Shown here piece by piece: positions 37,255 to 47,013 of a stretch of 64,000 nucleotides of DNA (the first letter of the stretch is position 1; every line of letters starts with the position of its first letter). Below the pieces are notes generated by a model. That model saw only the letters and a list, made by a program, of their open reading frames with translations, made no database searches and was not told the origin of the DNA. This stretch comes from Butyrivibrio sp. AC2005 (lineage in GTDB: Bacteria > Bacillota > Clostridia > Lachnospirales > Lachnospiraceae): assembly GCF_000424145.1 (NCBI RefSeq), contig NZ_AUJI01000012.1, forward strand, positions 85,035-149,034. The letters run 5' to 3'. Made by a program: the position numbers and the translations under genes.

Positions 37255-38457
37255 ATGGGAAATAGGTTTGAAAAAAAAAGAAGTGAAGTAAAAGATGTAA
37301 AAGAAGTTGGAGAGAGGATAAAAATTGATCGAACAACACTTCGAGATGAGTATGCAGTTATGGCATCGATTGATTCAGTTATGAGCGAAATAGACGATGA
37401 AATAGCAAACGCAATAAATGAAGTGAAGGCCGTTGGAGAACGAGAAGATGACCGTTTAGAAACGGAACATCAAGAGAATGTTAAGGAAAAAGGAAGAGTG
37501 GCGAATGAGATTTCTGATGAGCTAGGAAAGCTTGAGAAAGGAACTGCTTCGCTGGAGGCTGCGCATGAACTTCCTTTTGGAAAGAAGAGTGTAGAACAAG
37601 CGAGGCGTGACTATAAAGAACAAAGTGATAAATACGAACAGCTATTAGATGAACTTGGAGAAGGTGAAGACGAAAAAGTCGATTTAGGAAGCCGAACAAG
37701 TCGGGGCATAGGTTCTTCACTTGAAGGTGCTCGAGATAATAAAGAAAATGATAGCGAATTATCAGAATCACAATCTGAAGTGGGAGGCACTATAAGTGAT
37801 TGGATATCAGATACATTTTCAAATTCAAGTAATTATGATTATATTGTAGGGCATCTTTCTAAAGCGAATGTAGAATATAGACCACTCCAGATTGCGCATG
37901 GAAACAGGACTAATGAAGATATAATAAATAGATTGAGTGGAGGAGACTTAACACAAGGTTCTTGCTCATCTTTAGCATTAGCATATGCGGGGAATATTGC
38001 AGGATTCGATGTGTTAGATTTCAGAGATGGAGCAAGTAGAGATTTCTTTTCATCAAGAGACTCTATAAAGAAAATTGCATCTTTACCAATGGTTCGTTCA
38101 GTTACACTTAGTGGTACAGATGATATTGCGTCAGCTAATCAATTGATGAGAGATATGGCTCCGGGCAAAGAGTATTATCTGGCAACAGGACAGCATGCAG
38201 CAATTATAAGAAATACAGGGAATGGGTATGAGTATCTTGAATTACAACATCCATCTAATGGAAATGGATGGCATGAACTGAATGACTATATTTTAACAGC
38301 AAGATTTGGTGCTTCAAGGAATCATTCAGTTAGTTATTCAAATTTCATGATAGAAGTGGAGTCGTTAACTAATAGTCAGGAATTTTTGAATATTCTTGGT
38401 TATATAAATACCGCTGAATCAGCACAAGCGAAAGGGGTGGCTGGAAATGTCAGATAG
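37255..38457 (+). CDS. papain-like effector with coiled-coil N-terminus
   Basis: The 400-residue protein has an N-terminal helical domain (~1-140) that also forms the whole of the 38680 product, and an acidic, Ser-rich linker (~140-190). The C-terminal domain has GSCSSLALAYAG (Cys237), TGQHAAII (His314) and LELQHPSNGNGW (~328-339). A Cys-His-polar order with these spacings is what a papain-fold peptidase or toxin would show. I infer a cysteine-protease-like effector or toxin. A small gene overlaps its end, as immunity genes often do. Confidence 0.65.
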   Translation: MGNRFEKKRSEVKDVKEVGERIKIDRTTLRDEYAVMASIDSVMSEIDDEIANAINEVKAVGEREDDRLETEHQENVKEKGRVANEISDELGKLEKGTASLEAAHELPFGKKSVEQARRDYKEQSDKYEQLLDELGEGEDEKVDLGSRTSRGIGSSLEGARDNKENDSELSESQSEVGGTISDWISDTFSNSSNYDYIVGHLSKANVEYRPLQIAHGNRTNEDIINRLSGGDLTQGSCSSLALAYAGNIAGFDVLDFRDGASRDFFSSRDSIKKIASLPMVRSVTLSGTDDIASANQLMRDMAPGKEYYLATGQHAAIIRNTGNGYEYLELQHPSNGNGWHELNDYILTARFGASRNHSVSYSNFMIEVESLTNSQEFLNILGYINTAESAQAKGVAGNVR

Positions 38458-38647
38458 GGATGAAAAACGAAATGAGTTTAGATGGATTGAGAATCCGGAT
38501 AGAATAGGCGAAATGTTATTTACTTTTGATGGGGAAAAGATTTTTAATTTATTTAGAGATTATCCTCATGGATTAACCGATGAGCAAAAGGCGTTATTTG
38601 ATAAAGAAAATCCCTATTGGGTAGAGTTTTTTAAGGATAGGAAATAA
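38447..38647 (+). CDS. small protein after the papain-like effector (possible immunity protein)
   Basis: A 66-residue soluble protein with conserved-looking FDGEKIFNLFRDYPH and KENPYWVEFF segments. AAGGGGTGG precedes the ATG, and the gene overlaps the effector gene by 11 bases, so both are made together. It could neutralise the effector, as small downstream partners do in polymorphic toxin loci; the immunity role is inference. No signal peptide. Confidence 0.6.
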   Translation: MSDRDEKRNEFRWIENPDRIGEMLFTFDGEKIFNLFRDYPHGLTDEQKALFDKENPYWVEFFKDRK

Positions 38648-38679
38648 CTATAATTATCTTAGAGAGGAGATTATAATTC

Positions 38680-39171
38680 ATGGGAAAAAAACTTGACGCT
38701 ATCAGACAAAAATCAACCGAAGGTAAAGAGACTTTTCGTGCTGGCCAGGAATTGGGGAAAAAAGCAGTTTCTGATACTAAGCAGATGAAGAGTATTATTG
38801 ATTCTCTTCCTGCAGATGTTGACGATGAAATTGCAGCAGCTGCTAAAGCAGTTTCAGAAGGAACAAAGGCAGATGCAGAAAACTATATGCAGTCGGAGGT
38901 CAGTAATAAAGTTGAAGCTGGCAAGAAGAGCATGGAAGCATCAAGCAAAGATGCATCTGATCAGATTAAGAATAATGAAAGAGTAAAAGCCGCATTTGAA
39001 AGAATGGATGGTGTAGGAAACTTTGGACGAGGAGCTAGAGAAACTGGAAGAGGCCAAATTGACCAGTCTACGTCAGAGTTTAATGCTGCAATTTCTGAGA
39101 ATGATCGTGCAGCAAATGAGGCTCAGCGCGAATTTGAAAAAGAGTTGAGCGATATTAGCAGTACTTTCTGA
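38680..39171 (+). CDS. stand-alone homolog of the effector N-terminal domain
   Basis: A 163-residue helical protein that aligns with residues ~1-150 of the 37255 product (for example VDDEIAAAAKAVSEG against IDDEIANAINEVKAVG, and later FGRGARETGRGQIDQ against FGKKSVEQARRDYKE). It has no catalytic domain. It may be the basic form of the domain, used to dock onto the FtsK-type ATPase encoded 26 bp downstream, with the 37255 gene being a version armed with a peptidase domain. An AGAGGAG site precedes it. Confidence 0.7.
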   Translation: MGKKLDAIRQKSTEGKETFRAGQELGKKAVSDTKQMKSIIDSLPADVDDEIAAAAKAVSEGTKADAENYMQSEVSNKVEAGKKSMEASSKDASDQIKNNERVKAAFERMDGVGNFGRGARETGRGQIDQSTSEFNAAISENDRAANEAQREFEKELSDISSTF

Positions 39172-39197
39172 AAGAAGATTAGGGGAGCGAAAAAAGT

Positions 39198-42100
39198 ATG
39201 TTGAAGACACCACTCACAGAGCAGGACATTATAAATGTAAAGGACGAGAACGCCCTTGTTATGGATATTTGGCATGAGCTTGAACGTCTTGCAAATTCAT
39301 ATATGCAGGAATGTACAAATATCCAAAATGGCTATAAAACAAAAGTTGAGAACATGAAAAGTGATCATGCGGCACAGATTAACCGGATGAATACAAATCA
39401 TGCTCAGCAAATATCACAACTTGAGTATGAGGAAAGTTCTGCTCTAGAACAGTGGGAAAATCAATATAAAACTAATCAACGTACAACTAATCAGAAGAAG
39501 GATAATGCCCGTAAGGCACAGGAAGATGTAAAAAATAATTCTGATAAGTATAAAAGGGATATGGATGCCCAGATTGCAAATCAGAAGAAAAAACTTCAAG
39601 GCTATCTTGATGAAATTAGTAATGCTGAAAAGACTATAAAAGCAAAAAGGTATAAGAAGGTTGCAAAGAATTCTACTGAATTAGCACAGATAGATGCTAC
39701 TTCTATGGAACAGCTCATGTGTCGTAATCCTAAGTTTATGGCTAAGGAGATAAATGAGCTTGATGAAAAACTTCTTAAGAAGCTTATTCATCCATCTCTG
39801 TTAAAGACTAAATGCATTGAGTTTTTCTCGCTAAAATGCAAAGCACAAGAATTGTTTGACAAAGAAATACGCGAACAAGATTCGATTATGCCTGAGACAG
39901 ATAAAAAAGTTGCAGCCATGGTTGCTGAAGCTGCTAGAAGAATGCAGAATGAACTTCAGCAATTGAACAGTAATGCTGAGCAAGAAAGACAGGCATATGT
40001 AAAATATCGAGTTGAGTTAGAACAAAAGTATGCTGATAAGCGAAAGAGCTTATTTCAGCAGCAGGCTTCTACAAAACAAAATTTATTACATCAACATGAA
40101 TCAGAGGATGCTCTCGCTAAAAAGAATAGAGAGGATGCTTTGATTAATGCTACAAAAAAATATCAGTCAGAGCACATCTTTAATCTTCCGCCTGCAGTAT
40201 TGAAAAAATTTGTTGATTCAATGATGGTTAGAAAAGTATATGGTGCACAGGGATATCAAACAGCCAAAATTGAGCCATTAAATGTTACAGTTGGATACGT
40301 TTATTTCAAGTTTGATCAGTTTCTGACAAATAAGATAGTAAGCCAGTTTATGACGCAGAATTATGGGTTTATTTTAAAAAATGGCGCATTTGTATTTCCA
40401 TATACTGTAGCAATCAATGAGAGCCTAGCTTTGTGTTACAAATATAGCAATAAGAATGCTGATATGGCAAAGGCTAATATGCAGACTATCTGCATGAATA
40501 CCTTTCTTGCCACACCTCCAAATAAGATGCGATTTCATTTCTTTGATCCTCTAAAGTCAGGCCAGAGCTTTGCGGTTTTCAAGCACTTCGAAGAGGATAA
40601 TTCAACGGGAACAAGCATTATTCTTGGAGGTATTCAGACAGAGGCCAATTCAGTAGAACAACAGCTCCAGATTGTTGTTGATCACATAAAAAATATGCAG
40701 GTCAACACATTTAAAGGACAATACAAGAATATACGAGAGTATAATGCTGCCAATACACTTAATCCACAACCATATAATATAGTTGGTATTATGGATTTTC
40801 CGGCTGGTTTTACAGCTAAGTCTATAGAATTATTAAGCCAGGTAGTTGCGACAGGAAAAGAATGTGGTGTTTATGTTGTTATTATGGCCAATGATGAGCA
40901 GCTATCTAATATGGATCCAAAGATTAAAGGGCAGATAACAAATATTGAGCAGATGTGTACCTGCTTTAGCATGGTAGAGCCAGGCTACATTTGTGATGAG
41001 CTTAATAATGATAATATTAGATTTTTAATAGATAAACCTTTAGATATAAAAGAAATAGTTAGTATTGCTCCGGTTATGAAAAAAGGAATCAAAGATGCTG
41101 GGCGTATTATTATTAACTATGAGCATATTGCGCCTTCACCAGCGCAATACTTAAAGTTTTCTACAGATGATGGAATATCTATTCCTATAGGTTTGAGTGG
41201 AGCAAGCGATATCCAAAGCTTAAAGCTTGGAATGCAAGGCAGTCAGTCTATCCATGCACTTATCTGTGGACAGATTGGAAGTGGTAAAAGCAGATTGCTT
41301 CATGCAATTATCACAGGTGCGCTTTTACAGTACCCTGCTGAGGAACTGCAGATTTATCTTATTGATTTCAAGAGTGGTACTGAATTTAAGATATACGCTG
41401 ATTACAATCTGCCAAACTTTAAGGTAATTGCGATTGAAAGTGAACAGGAGTTTGGGCTTAGTGTATTAAGAGATATTAAACGTGAAGGTGAGCGAAGAGC
41501 TCAGATTTTTAATACTTGCACAAAAAGTGATATTACATCATATAACAACAGTCCGGATGTTCAGAGATATGGAAGAATGCCACGAGTTCTCATCGTAATT
41601 GATGAGTTCCATGTACTGTTTAGCGATAGAAATCAGGAGGTAGCAACAGAAGCATCTCAGATAATGGATGGAATTTTAAGATTGGATAGAAGTTATGGAT
41701 TCCATATAGTTTTGTGTTCACAGAGTATTAGAGGTATGAACGCCATAAGTGAAGCTGCTTTGGCTCAGATTGCGGTTCGTATTGCACTTAAATGTCCTAA
41801 AGAAGATGCGGACATTGTTTTAGGAAAAGGATCTGATGCCATAGCTCAGATAGAAGAAAACGATGCTGGTTCAGCCATTTATGTTCCAGCCATTAGTAGT
41901 CCTAAAACAAATATAAAGTTCAGGGTTGGCTATTTGGATCCTCAGGTACATGTAAATCTTTTAGAGCAGCTTGATAAGCATTATACATCTAAGGGAATTA
42001 GATCAACTGCAAGAGTATTGGCATCCGATGTCTCCGATAGTCGTAGCAGTGTTTATCAGACGTACTTTGCAGGAAATGATCTTGTTGTCAAAGACAGAGT

Positions 42101-42848
42101 ACTTCACCTCGGAGAGCCATTGAGGGTTGATGCTAATCTCGAAGTAAGATTTGATCAAACAAACGGGAACAATATGCTGCTTCTTGGAAAAAATGGACAG
42201 AAAGCTCAGAATCTGCTCTTCTTTACAACTTTGGATCTTATTCTTCAGCGTGTCGCACGCAAGAGAAGTGGAATGTCACTGCCTAACATTACTGTAATCA
42301 ACTATTGTGACGGCTCTAATACTGTTCTTGATGATAAACTTCAGGATATGGGACTTAGACTTCCTGGATTTTGTGATTATCATGATGGAAGTGAAGCGGT
42401 TGAAGCTTTTGAAGATGTATATGAGAGATTTGCTAGAAAAACAACATCAGATCCTGATGAATGGTTGATTATTTCGCAGCTTGCATTAGCAAGTGATTTT
42501 CAGGGCGGAAGTATTTATGGTAGTAATAGGGAATATGCGAATAAGTTTGAAGAGTTATTAAGAGATGGCCCTTCAAAGGGCGTATTTGTAATAGCTTGGT
42601 GTGATGATCCAGCGCTATTCCGTGCGAAATTTGATAATACGTTTAGCTTCTTTGGAAAAAGAGTTGTGTTTGATGTATCTAAAGAAGACGCATTGGCGCT
42701 TGCAGACATCGTGAATGATGATAGCATCAATAAAAATAATGCATATATTTGGCAAGCAGGAAAAGGAAAAGAAAAATTCCGTCCATATTCTACGCCGATG
42801 ACAAAGTGGGTAGAATCCATATGCGATGAGAAGATTAATAAAGAGTAA
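39198..42848 (+). CDS. FtsK/SpoIIIE-like ATPase with coiled-coil N-terminus
   Basis: A 1216-residue protein. Residues ~30-340 are mostly coiled coil (with QISQLEYEESSALEQWENQ). The C-terminal ~550 residues hold an FtsK-type motor: Walker A GQIGSGKSR (~691), LQIYLIDFKSGTEFK, Walker B VLIVIDEFHVLF (~798), then a second, weaker P-loop-like domain with LLLGKNGQKAQNLLFF (~995). FtsK/SpoIIIE enzymes move DNA, and type VII secretion (EssC) homologs move protein. No membrane helices are seen, which differs from both. The coiled-coil proteins encoded just upstream could be its cargo. Confidence 0.83.
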   Translation: MLKTPLTEQDIINVKDENALVMDIWHELERLANSYMQECTNIQNGYKTKVENMKSDHAAQINRMNTNHAQQISQLEYEESSALEQWENQYKTNQRTTNQKKDNARKAQEDVKNNSDKYKRDMDAQIANQKKKLQGYLDEISNAEKTIKAKRYKKVAKNSTELAQIDATSMEQLMCRNPKFMAKEINELDEKLLKKLIHPSLLKTKCIEFFSLKCKAQELFDKEIREQDSIMPETDKKVAAMVAEAARRMQNELQQLNSNAEQERQAYVKYRVELEQKYADKRKSLFQQQASTKQNLLHQHESEDALAKKNREDALINATKKYQSEHIFNLPPAVLKKFVDSMMVRKVYGAQGYQTAKIEPLNVTVGYVYFKFDQFLTNKIVSQFMTQNYGFILKNGAFVFPYTVAINESLALCYKYSNKNADMAKANMQTICMNTFLATPPNKMRFHFFDPLKSGQSFAVFKHFEEDNSTGTSIILGGIQTEANSVEQQLQIVVDHIKNMQVNTFKGQYKNIREYNAANTLNPQPYNIVGIMDFPAGFTAKSIELLSQVVATGKECGVYVVIMANDEQLSNMDPKIKGQITNIEQMCTCFSMVEPGYICDELNNDNIRFLIDKPLDIKEIVSIAPVMKKGIKDAGRIIINYEHIAPSPAQYLKFSTDDGISIPIGLSGASDIQSLKLGMQGSQSIHALICGQIGSGKSRLLHAIITGALLQYPAEELQIYLIDFKSGTEFKIYADYNLPNFKVIAIESEQEFGLSVLRDIKREGERRAQIFNTCTKSDITSYNNSPDVQRYGRMPRVLIVIDEFHVLFSDRNQEVATEASQIMDGILRLDRSYGFHIVLCSQSIRGMNAISEAALAQIAVRIALKCPKEDADIVLGKGSDAIAQIEENDAGSAIYVPAISSPKTNIKFRVGYLDPQVHVNLLEQLDKHYTSKGIRSTARVLASDVSDSRSSVYQTYFAGNDLVVKDRVLHLGEPLRVDANLEVRFDQTNGNNMLLLGKNGQKAQNLLFFTTLDLILQRVARKRSGMSLPNITVINYCDGSNTVLDDKLQDMGLRLPGFCDYHDGSEAVEAFEDVYERFARKTTSDPDEWLIISQLALASDFQGGSIYGSNREYANKFEELLRDGPSKGVFVIAWCDDPALFRAKFDNTFSFFGKRVVFDVSKEDALALADIVNDDSINKNNAYIWQAGKGKEKFRPYSTPMTKWVESICDEKINKE

Positions 42849-42852
42849 TTAT

Positions 42853-43416
42853 ATGGCAGGTGTAGATTATTTTTATATTGTTATTGATGTTTCAGAAAGC
42901 ATGCAGGGCAATAGAATTGGTGCAGTGAATGATGCGGTGAATAATATCGTTTTTAGATTAAAAAGGATTAAAGCTGCGAAAGGTATAATACCTCAGATTA
43001 TCTCACTGACATATTCTGTAGATGTTCAATGGTCAACACCGTTTCCTGTTGATGTTGTTTCTTTTGTGTATTGTGATCCGTTAGTGGTAGGGAAAGCTTC
43101 TAATATGGCAAAGGCATTATTGGAGCTAGAAACAAAGTTAGATAGGCAATCACAGGCTGTATCAGCACAGGAATCTAACACCACAATCATTTATTTTACT
43201 GATGGGTTAGTTACTGACAATTTAGCTGAAGCAAGAGATAAACTTTTTAATAATCGAGTTTACAAGGAAGCTAAGAAGATAGCTGTAACTTTTGGTGACG
43301 AATTGACCCTCGATATAGCCAAAGAAAATTTATTAACCATATTAGATAGCGAAAAGGATATTGTTGTTGATGATTTTGTTGAACTGAACAGGATTATTTT
43401 TGAACAATATAAATGA
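42853..43416 (+). CDS. second vWA domain protein (TerY-like, short)
   Basis: I place the start at 42853, since the vWA fold begins immediately after it; an in-frame ATG at 42826 lies inside the FtsK-like gene. The 187-residue protein is almost only the vWA domain, with the metal site DVSESM (~13-18) and YFTDGLVTDN. It is related to the TerY-like protein at 28722 (both have the GxRIGAVNDA(I/V) segment) but lacks the Pro-rich tail. It may be the vWA partner of the second half of the cluster. Confidence 0.85.
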   Translation: MAGVDYFYIVIDVSESMQGNRIGAVNDAVNNIVFRLKRIKAAKGIIPQIISLTYSVDVQWSTPFPVDVVSFVYCDPLVVGKASNMAKALLELETKLDRQSQAVSAQESNTTIIYFTDGLVTDNLAEARDKLFNNRVYKEAKKIAVTFGDELTLDIAKENLLTILDSEKDIVVDDFVELNRIIFEQYK

Positions 43417-43420
43417 TGTT

Positions 43421-44245
43421 ATGGATAAGTATGAAAAACTATCAGATACGTTAAAAACCATATATGGTACGAATCCGGAGTGTTTTGAAAACGCTAATAG
43501 GTTGTATGCTATAATTTTTGACTATCTTGCATATGACAGGGACTTGATGGCGGAAATAAAGACTGTCTTGTTAGATATTTGCAGAGAATTTCAAGCATGT
43601 AAGGAAAGTGTAACCATCGATTTTGAAAAACTGGTAATTAACGTCTTTGAAACACAAAAAAGCAAGGTTGATCAGGAGGTATGTGAATCTCCCGAAGATT
43701 ACTATAAACTGGCATGTGCATGTAAAACCGTAAAAGGCATTGTAGACGAAGAAACTTATAAGAATAACTTAAAAAAAGCTTCGGATTTGGGCCATTGTAT
43801 AGCGATGCATACGGTGGCTCGTTTGCTCTTGAAGGGTAAGTACTTTAGAAAAGATATTCAAGCTTCTCTGGAACTATTTCAGAAATGTGCTGAAAATGGG
43901 GATGCATACTGTTTTTATGAAATGGCAGAAGTATATTTGAGAGAGCTTAACGATAAATTCAATCATTTTACTTATTTAAAAAAAGCTGTAAATGCAGGGG
44001 TTCAAGAGGCTATTTATGATCTTGCTATGGTTTATTATTCTAATGGATCCCCTCAGGACTACTCTTCTGCAGCAGAATTGCTAAAGAAAGCAGTTACTAA
44101 TGGTGATATCAATTCAATGTATCAATTAGCGTTATGTTACAGATATGGGCATGGAGTTGAAAAAAATATGACAGAAGCTATGGGATTACTAAAGAAGGCT
44201 GCAGAATTGGGACATTCAAAAGCAAAAGAAATAATTGGGGGATGA
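43421..44245 (+). CDS. Sel1-repeat protein
   Basis: A ~274-residue helical protein. The C-terminal two-thirds carry four or five Sel1/TPR-like repeats (KKASDLGHCIAMHTVARLLL, FQKCAENGDAYCFYEMAEVY, LKKAVTNGDINSMYQLALCY with YGHGVEKNMTEA). Sel1 repeats bind other proteins. I use the ATG at 43421; a TTG at 43400 with AGGA six bases upstream is a real alternative that would overlap the vWA gene by 17 bases. Its stop overlaps the next start (ATGA). Confidence 0.85.
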   Translation: MDKYEKLSDTLKTIYGTNPECFENANRLYAIIFDYLAYDRDLMAEIKTVLLDICREFQACKESVTIDFEKLVINVFETQKSKVDQEVCESPEDYYKLACACKTVKGIVDEETYKNNLKKASDLGHCIAMHTVARLLLKGKYFRKDIQASLELFQKCAENGDAYCFYEMAEVYLRELNDKFNHFTYLKKAVNAGVQEAIYDLAMVYYSNGSPQDYSSAAELLKKAVTNGDINSMYQLALCYRYGHGVEKNMTEAMGLLKKAAELGHSKAKEIIGG

Positions 44246-44928
44246 GTTATATTATGGAACAGCGTAATAGAGATGGAATAATCATAGGAATGTTGGTTAT
44301 ACTTACATACTTTTTGATTTATGCGTTTTTAGGTAATTCTAGCATTGTGACGTCATTAGGTGGACTGCCTTTAATTGACTGCACAACTGATATTATAAGG
44401 AATGGTTTTTCTTCCGGGGCGGTAGCACAACTAACACAGGACTTCGCGCAGACAATTATTGTTATTTACATAGTGGTATTTGTTGAGAATCTAATTCCTG
44501 GTAATGGAAATAGAGGATTGAGAGGATTTGCTCTAATGTTACTAGGATATATTTTTCTATATCTTTTCGCTATGTGGGTAGTTAGACATATTATTTTTAC
44601 ATCGCTTATGAATGACATTATCAGAATGTTTGTTTCTATATTTTTTGTTGTTACTGGAGGCTTAGGGGCCCTAGTAGCTTCGCCCCTTAGACGTATATTT
44701 ACTGAGAGAATGGCAAGAAGTTATCTAAATGATTATCTTATGAATAGTAGAATAGTCAGATGGCTTGCGGATGCTTTTTTTATTGCTACATTCATACTTT
44801 TTTTAGCTGCTGCTATTGAAATGGCAGTAGGATTGCCTTATTTCTTTACTGCGGTAGTAGCAGGTTTTCCGGCCATAATTACCATAATAATTATGCTGGC
44901 ATTATTATATTATATGATTAGGATGTGA
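44242..44928 (+). CDS. multi-pass membrane protein of the Ter cluster
   Basis: A 228-residue protein with about five or six membrane helices and a short charged N-terminus (MEQRNRDG). I do not recognise the family, and it has no clear transport motif. It is the only typical multi-pass membrane protein in this half of the cluster and could anchor the complex or export a product. The start overlaps the Sel1 gene by four bases (ATGA); the ATG at 44254 is an alternative. Confidence 0.75.
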   Translation: MSYIMEQRNRDGIIIGMLVILTYFLIYAFLGNSSIVTSLGGLPLIDCTTDIIRNGFSSGAVAQLTQDFAQTIIVIYIVVFVENLIPGNGNRGLRGFALMLLGYIFLYLFAMWVVRHIIFTSLMNDIIRMFVSIFFVVTGGLGALVASPLRRIFTERMARSYLNDYLMNSRIVRWLADAFFIATFILFLAAAIEMAVGLPYFFTAVVAGFPAIITIIIMLALLYYMIRM

Positions 44929-44932
44929 AAGA

Positions 44933-45895
44933 ATGATAGATGAGATTTGTTACGAGGTTGGAGCACTTTTATATTCTCCAGCATTGAATAAAACGGTTGC
45001 CGATTCTATAGTCGAAGAGAAATTTGGGAAACAGTTTTCTTTGGCACTATGCTTAGAAGATACAGTTGCAGATGGGTTTGTGGAGCAGGCTGAGTTACAG
45101 CTATTGAATACAATTTATAGGATAAGAAATGCAAGGGAGAATAAGAGGTTTTATTTACCTAAAATCTTTATTAGAGTAAGAAATCCAGAGCAACTGCTTC
45201 GAATTCATGCAGCATTAGTTGAATGTTGTGATGTGATCACAGGATATATTTTTCCTAAATATTCAGTTGATAATATGGAAAGATATAATGAGTATATCTG
45301 CAAAATCAATGATGAATCAAATAAAAAAATATATATGATGCCTACACTAGAAAGTAGAGATATTGTAGATTATACGACCAGATTCGAGTCATTGGTGGCG
45401 GTAAAGAAAGCAATAGATAGTGTTAAGGAATATGTTTTGAATGTACGTGTCGGAGGTAATGATTTCAGCAATGAGTTTTCCGTGAGGCGACATTATGATG
45501 AAACAATATATGATATTTTGCCAATAGGTAACCTTTTGGCAGAGATACTTACGCTTTTCTCTAGAGAATATATTGTTTCTGGACCAGTATGGGAATTTTT
45601 TGCTAGCGATAACAATGAATGGAAAGAAGGTTTAAAAAGAGAAGTAGCTAAGGATCGCCTTAATGGTTTTGTTGGTAAAACAGTAATTCATCCAAAACAG
45701 ATTGAAGTAGTAAATGAGGCATTCAAAGTGTCCAGAAAGGACTACGAGGATGCCAAGATAATACTTGGCTGGGATGAAACAAAAGCATTACAAGTAGGGA
45801 AAAGTGCTGGCGGAGACCGAATGAATGAGGTAAAGACCCATGGGAATTGGGCTTTAAAAACTATTATGTTGGCAAGGATATATGGGATAAGTTAA
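44933..45895 (+). CDS. CitE/HpcH-type C-C lyase of the Ter biosynthetic module
   Basis: A 320-residue TIM-barrel protein of the HpcH/HpaI aldolase-citrate lyase family. Signatures are FIRVRNPEQ (substrate Arg), MPTLESRDI (catalytic Glu), VRVGGNDFSNEF and the C-terminal GKTVIHPKQIEVVNEAF (~247). Such enzymes make or break C-C bonds with a metal-bound enolate. One such lyase is a standard member of the predicted Ter nucleoside-like metabolite pathway. It starts four bases after the membrane protein gene, and its stop lies two bases before the phosphoribosyltransferase start. Confidence 0.9.
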   Translation: MIDEICYEVGALLYSPALNKTVADSIVEEKFGKQFSLALCLEDTVADGFVEQAELQLLNTIYRIRNARENKRFYLPKIFIRVRNPEQLLRIHAALVECCDVITGYIFPKYSVDNMERYNEYICKINDESNKKIYMMPTLESRDIVDYTTRFESLVAVKKAIDSVKEYVLNVRVGGNDFSNEFSVRRHYDETIYDILPIGNLLAEILTLFSREYIVSGPVWEFFASDNNEWKEGLKREVAKDRLNGFVGKTVIHPKQIEVVNEAFKVSRKDYEDAKIILGWDETKALQVGKSAGGDRMNEVKTHGNWALKTIMLARIYGIS

Positions 45896-45897
45896 TT

Positions 45898-47013
45898 ATG
45901 TACAAGGTGGAAGATTTAGTAAGAATTGCAAAACGAGAAAAAAATAAAAAAAGATCATATCTGTTTGTGAATCCTCTGCAGGGTAAACACATCCCAGCAA
46001 ATCCAATTGAAGTAGATCAGCTATGCGCTACATTGGCTGAGAAAATAGATGTAGATTATGGCTCCAGGAGAAAATTTGTTATTGGTTTTGCCGAAACTGC
46101 AACAGGAATAGCAGCAGCTACATGTAGTCATATGGAAAATGTGATAGCCTATGAGCATACAACCAGAGAATATAATGAAAAACATGAATACATATATTTT
46201 ACAGAATCACACAGCCATGCAAAGGAGCAGCTTCTTGATAGACGCGGATTAGGACAGGCATTACAGAAAGCAGAAATAATTATCTTGATAGATGATGAGA
46301 TTACAACTGGTAATACTGTATGCAAATTGATTTATCAGATAAATAAGGAATTTGGCTTTTCTGGTTCATTCGTTATTGCTTCATTTGTTAACAGTATGAC
46401 AAATGATCGTATCAAAGAGTTGGAAGCACAAGGGATAGAGTGCAGATATGTAATAAGAATTCCGCATGAATATAAGTCAGAACTAGCAGAATCGGTAGGT
46501 GAAGAAGAAAATACAGATGTTTGCTTTGACCGTGAGGATTATGTTGAATCTGTTAGTTTAACAAAGATAAAGTTTAATCCAAGAGAAGCAGTTAGTTGGG
46601 ATGAATACTTTAAGAATTTGAACTCTGTAGCAGAGCAGATTGCTTATAGTATAAACATAAAATCGTTGAGCACTGTTGGAGTTATAGGTACAGAAGAGTT
46701 TATGTATCTAACTATTCTTCTAGGAGAGAAGCTAAAGAATCGTGGTGTTTTAGACGTTAGAGTTCATTCCACTACAAGGAGTCCCATAGTTCCGTCATGT
46801 CAGGATGGATATCCTCTAAACGCTAGATATAAATTACACAGTCTTTATGATTCGAAAAGAGTGACATATATATATAATCTAATTCATTATGACAAGGTTC
46901 TGATTGTTACAGATGGAAATGATAATAATGATGGATTGCTTGATCTTTTTTCTGCAGTAAAAAGCGTTGGTAATAAATCCATCACTATTTATAGGTGTGA
47001 ATATGAAGAGTAG
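45898..47013 (+). CDS. phosphoribosyltransferase with TRSP domain
   Basis: I place the start at the ATG 45898, two bases after the lyase stop; the frame runs upstream to 45847 without a ribosome binding site. The 371-residue protein has a type I phosphoribosyltransferase domain (~1-210) with PRPP motif LIDDEITTGNT (~130-140). Its C-terminal domain contains the TRSP tetrad that names the domain (HSTTRSP, ~289-295). PRTase-TRSP proteins are a hallmark of Ter biosynthetic modules. It should attach or release a base-like group at a PRPP-derived ribose. It overlaps the next gene by 11 bases. Confidence 0.9.
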   Translation: MYKVEDLVRIAKREKNKKRSYLFVNPLQGKHIPANPIEVDQLCATLAEKIDVDYGSRRKFVIGFAETATGIAAATCSHMENVIAYEHTTREYNEKHEYIYFTESHSHAKEQLLDRRGLGQALQKAEIIILIDDEITTGNTVCKLIYQINKEFGFSGSFVIASFVNSMTNDRIKELEAQGIECRYVIRIPHEYKSELAESVGEEENTDVCFDREDYVESVSLTKIKFNPREAVSWDEYFKNLNSVAEQIAYSINIKSLSTVGVIGTEEFMYLTILLGEKLKNRGVLDVRVHSTTRSPIVPSCQDGYPLNARYKLHSLYDSKRVTYIYNLIHYDKVLIVTDGNDNNDGLLDLFSAVKSVGNKSITIYRCEYEE

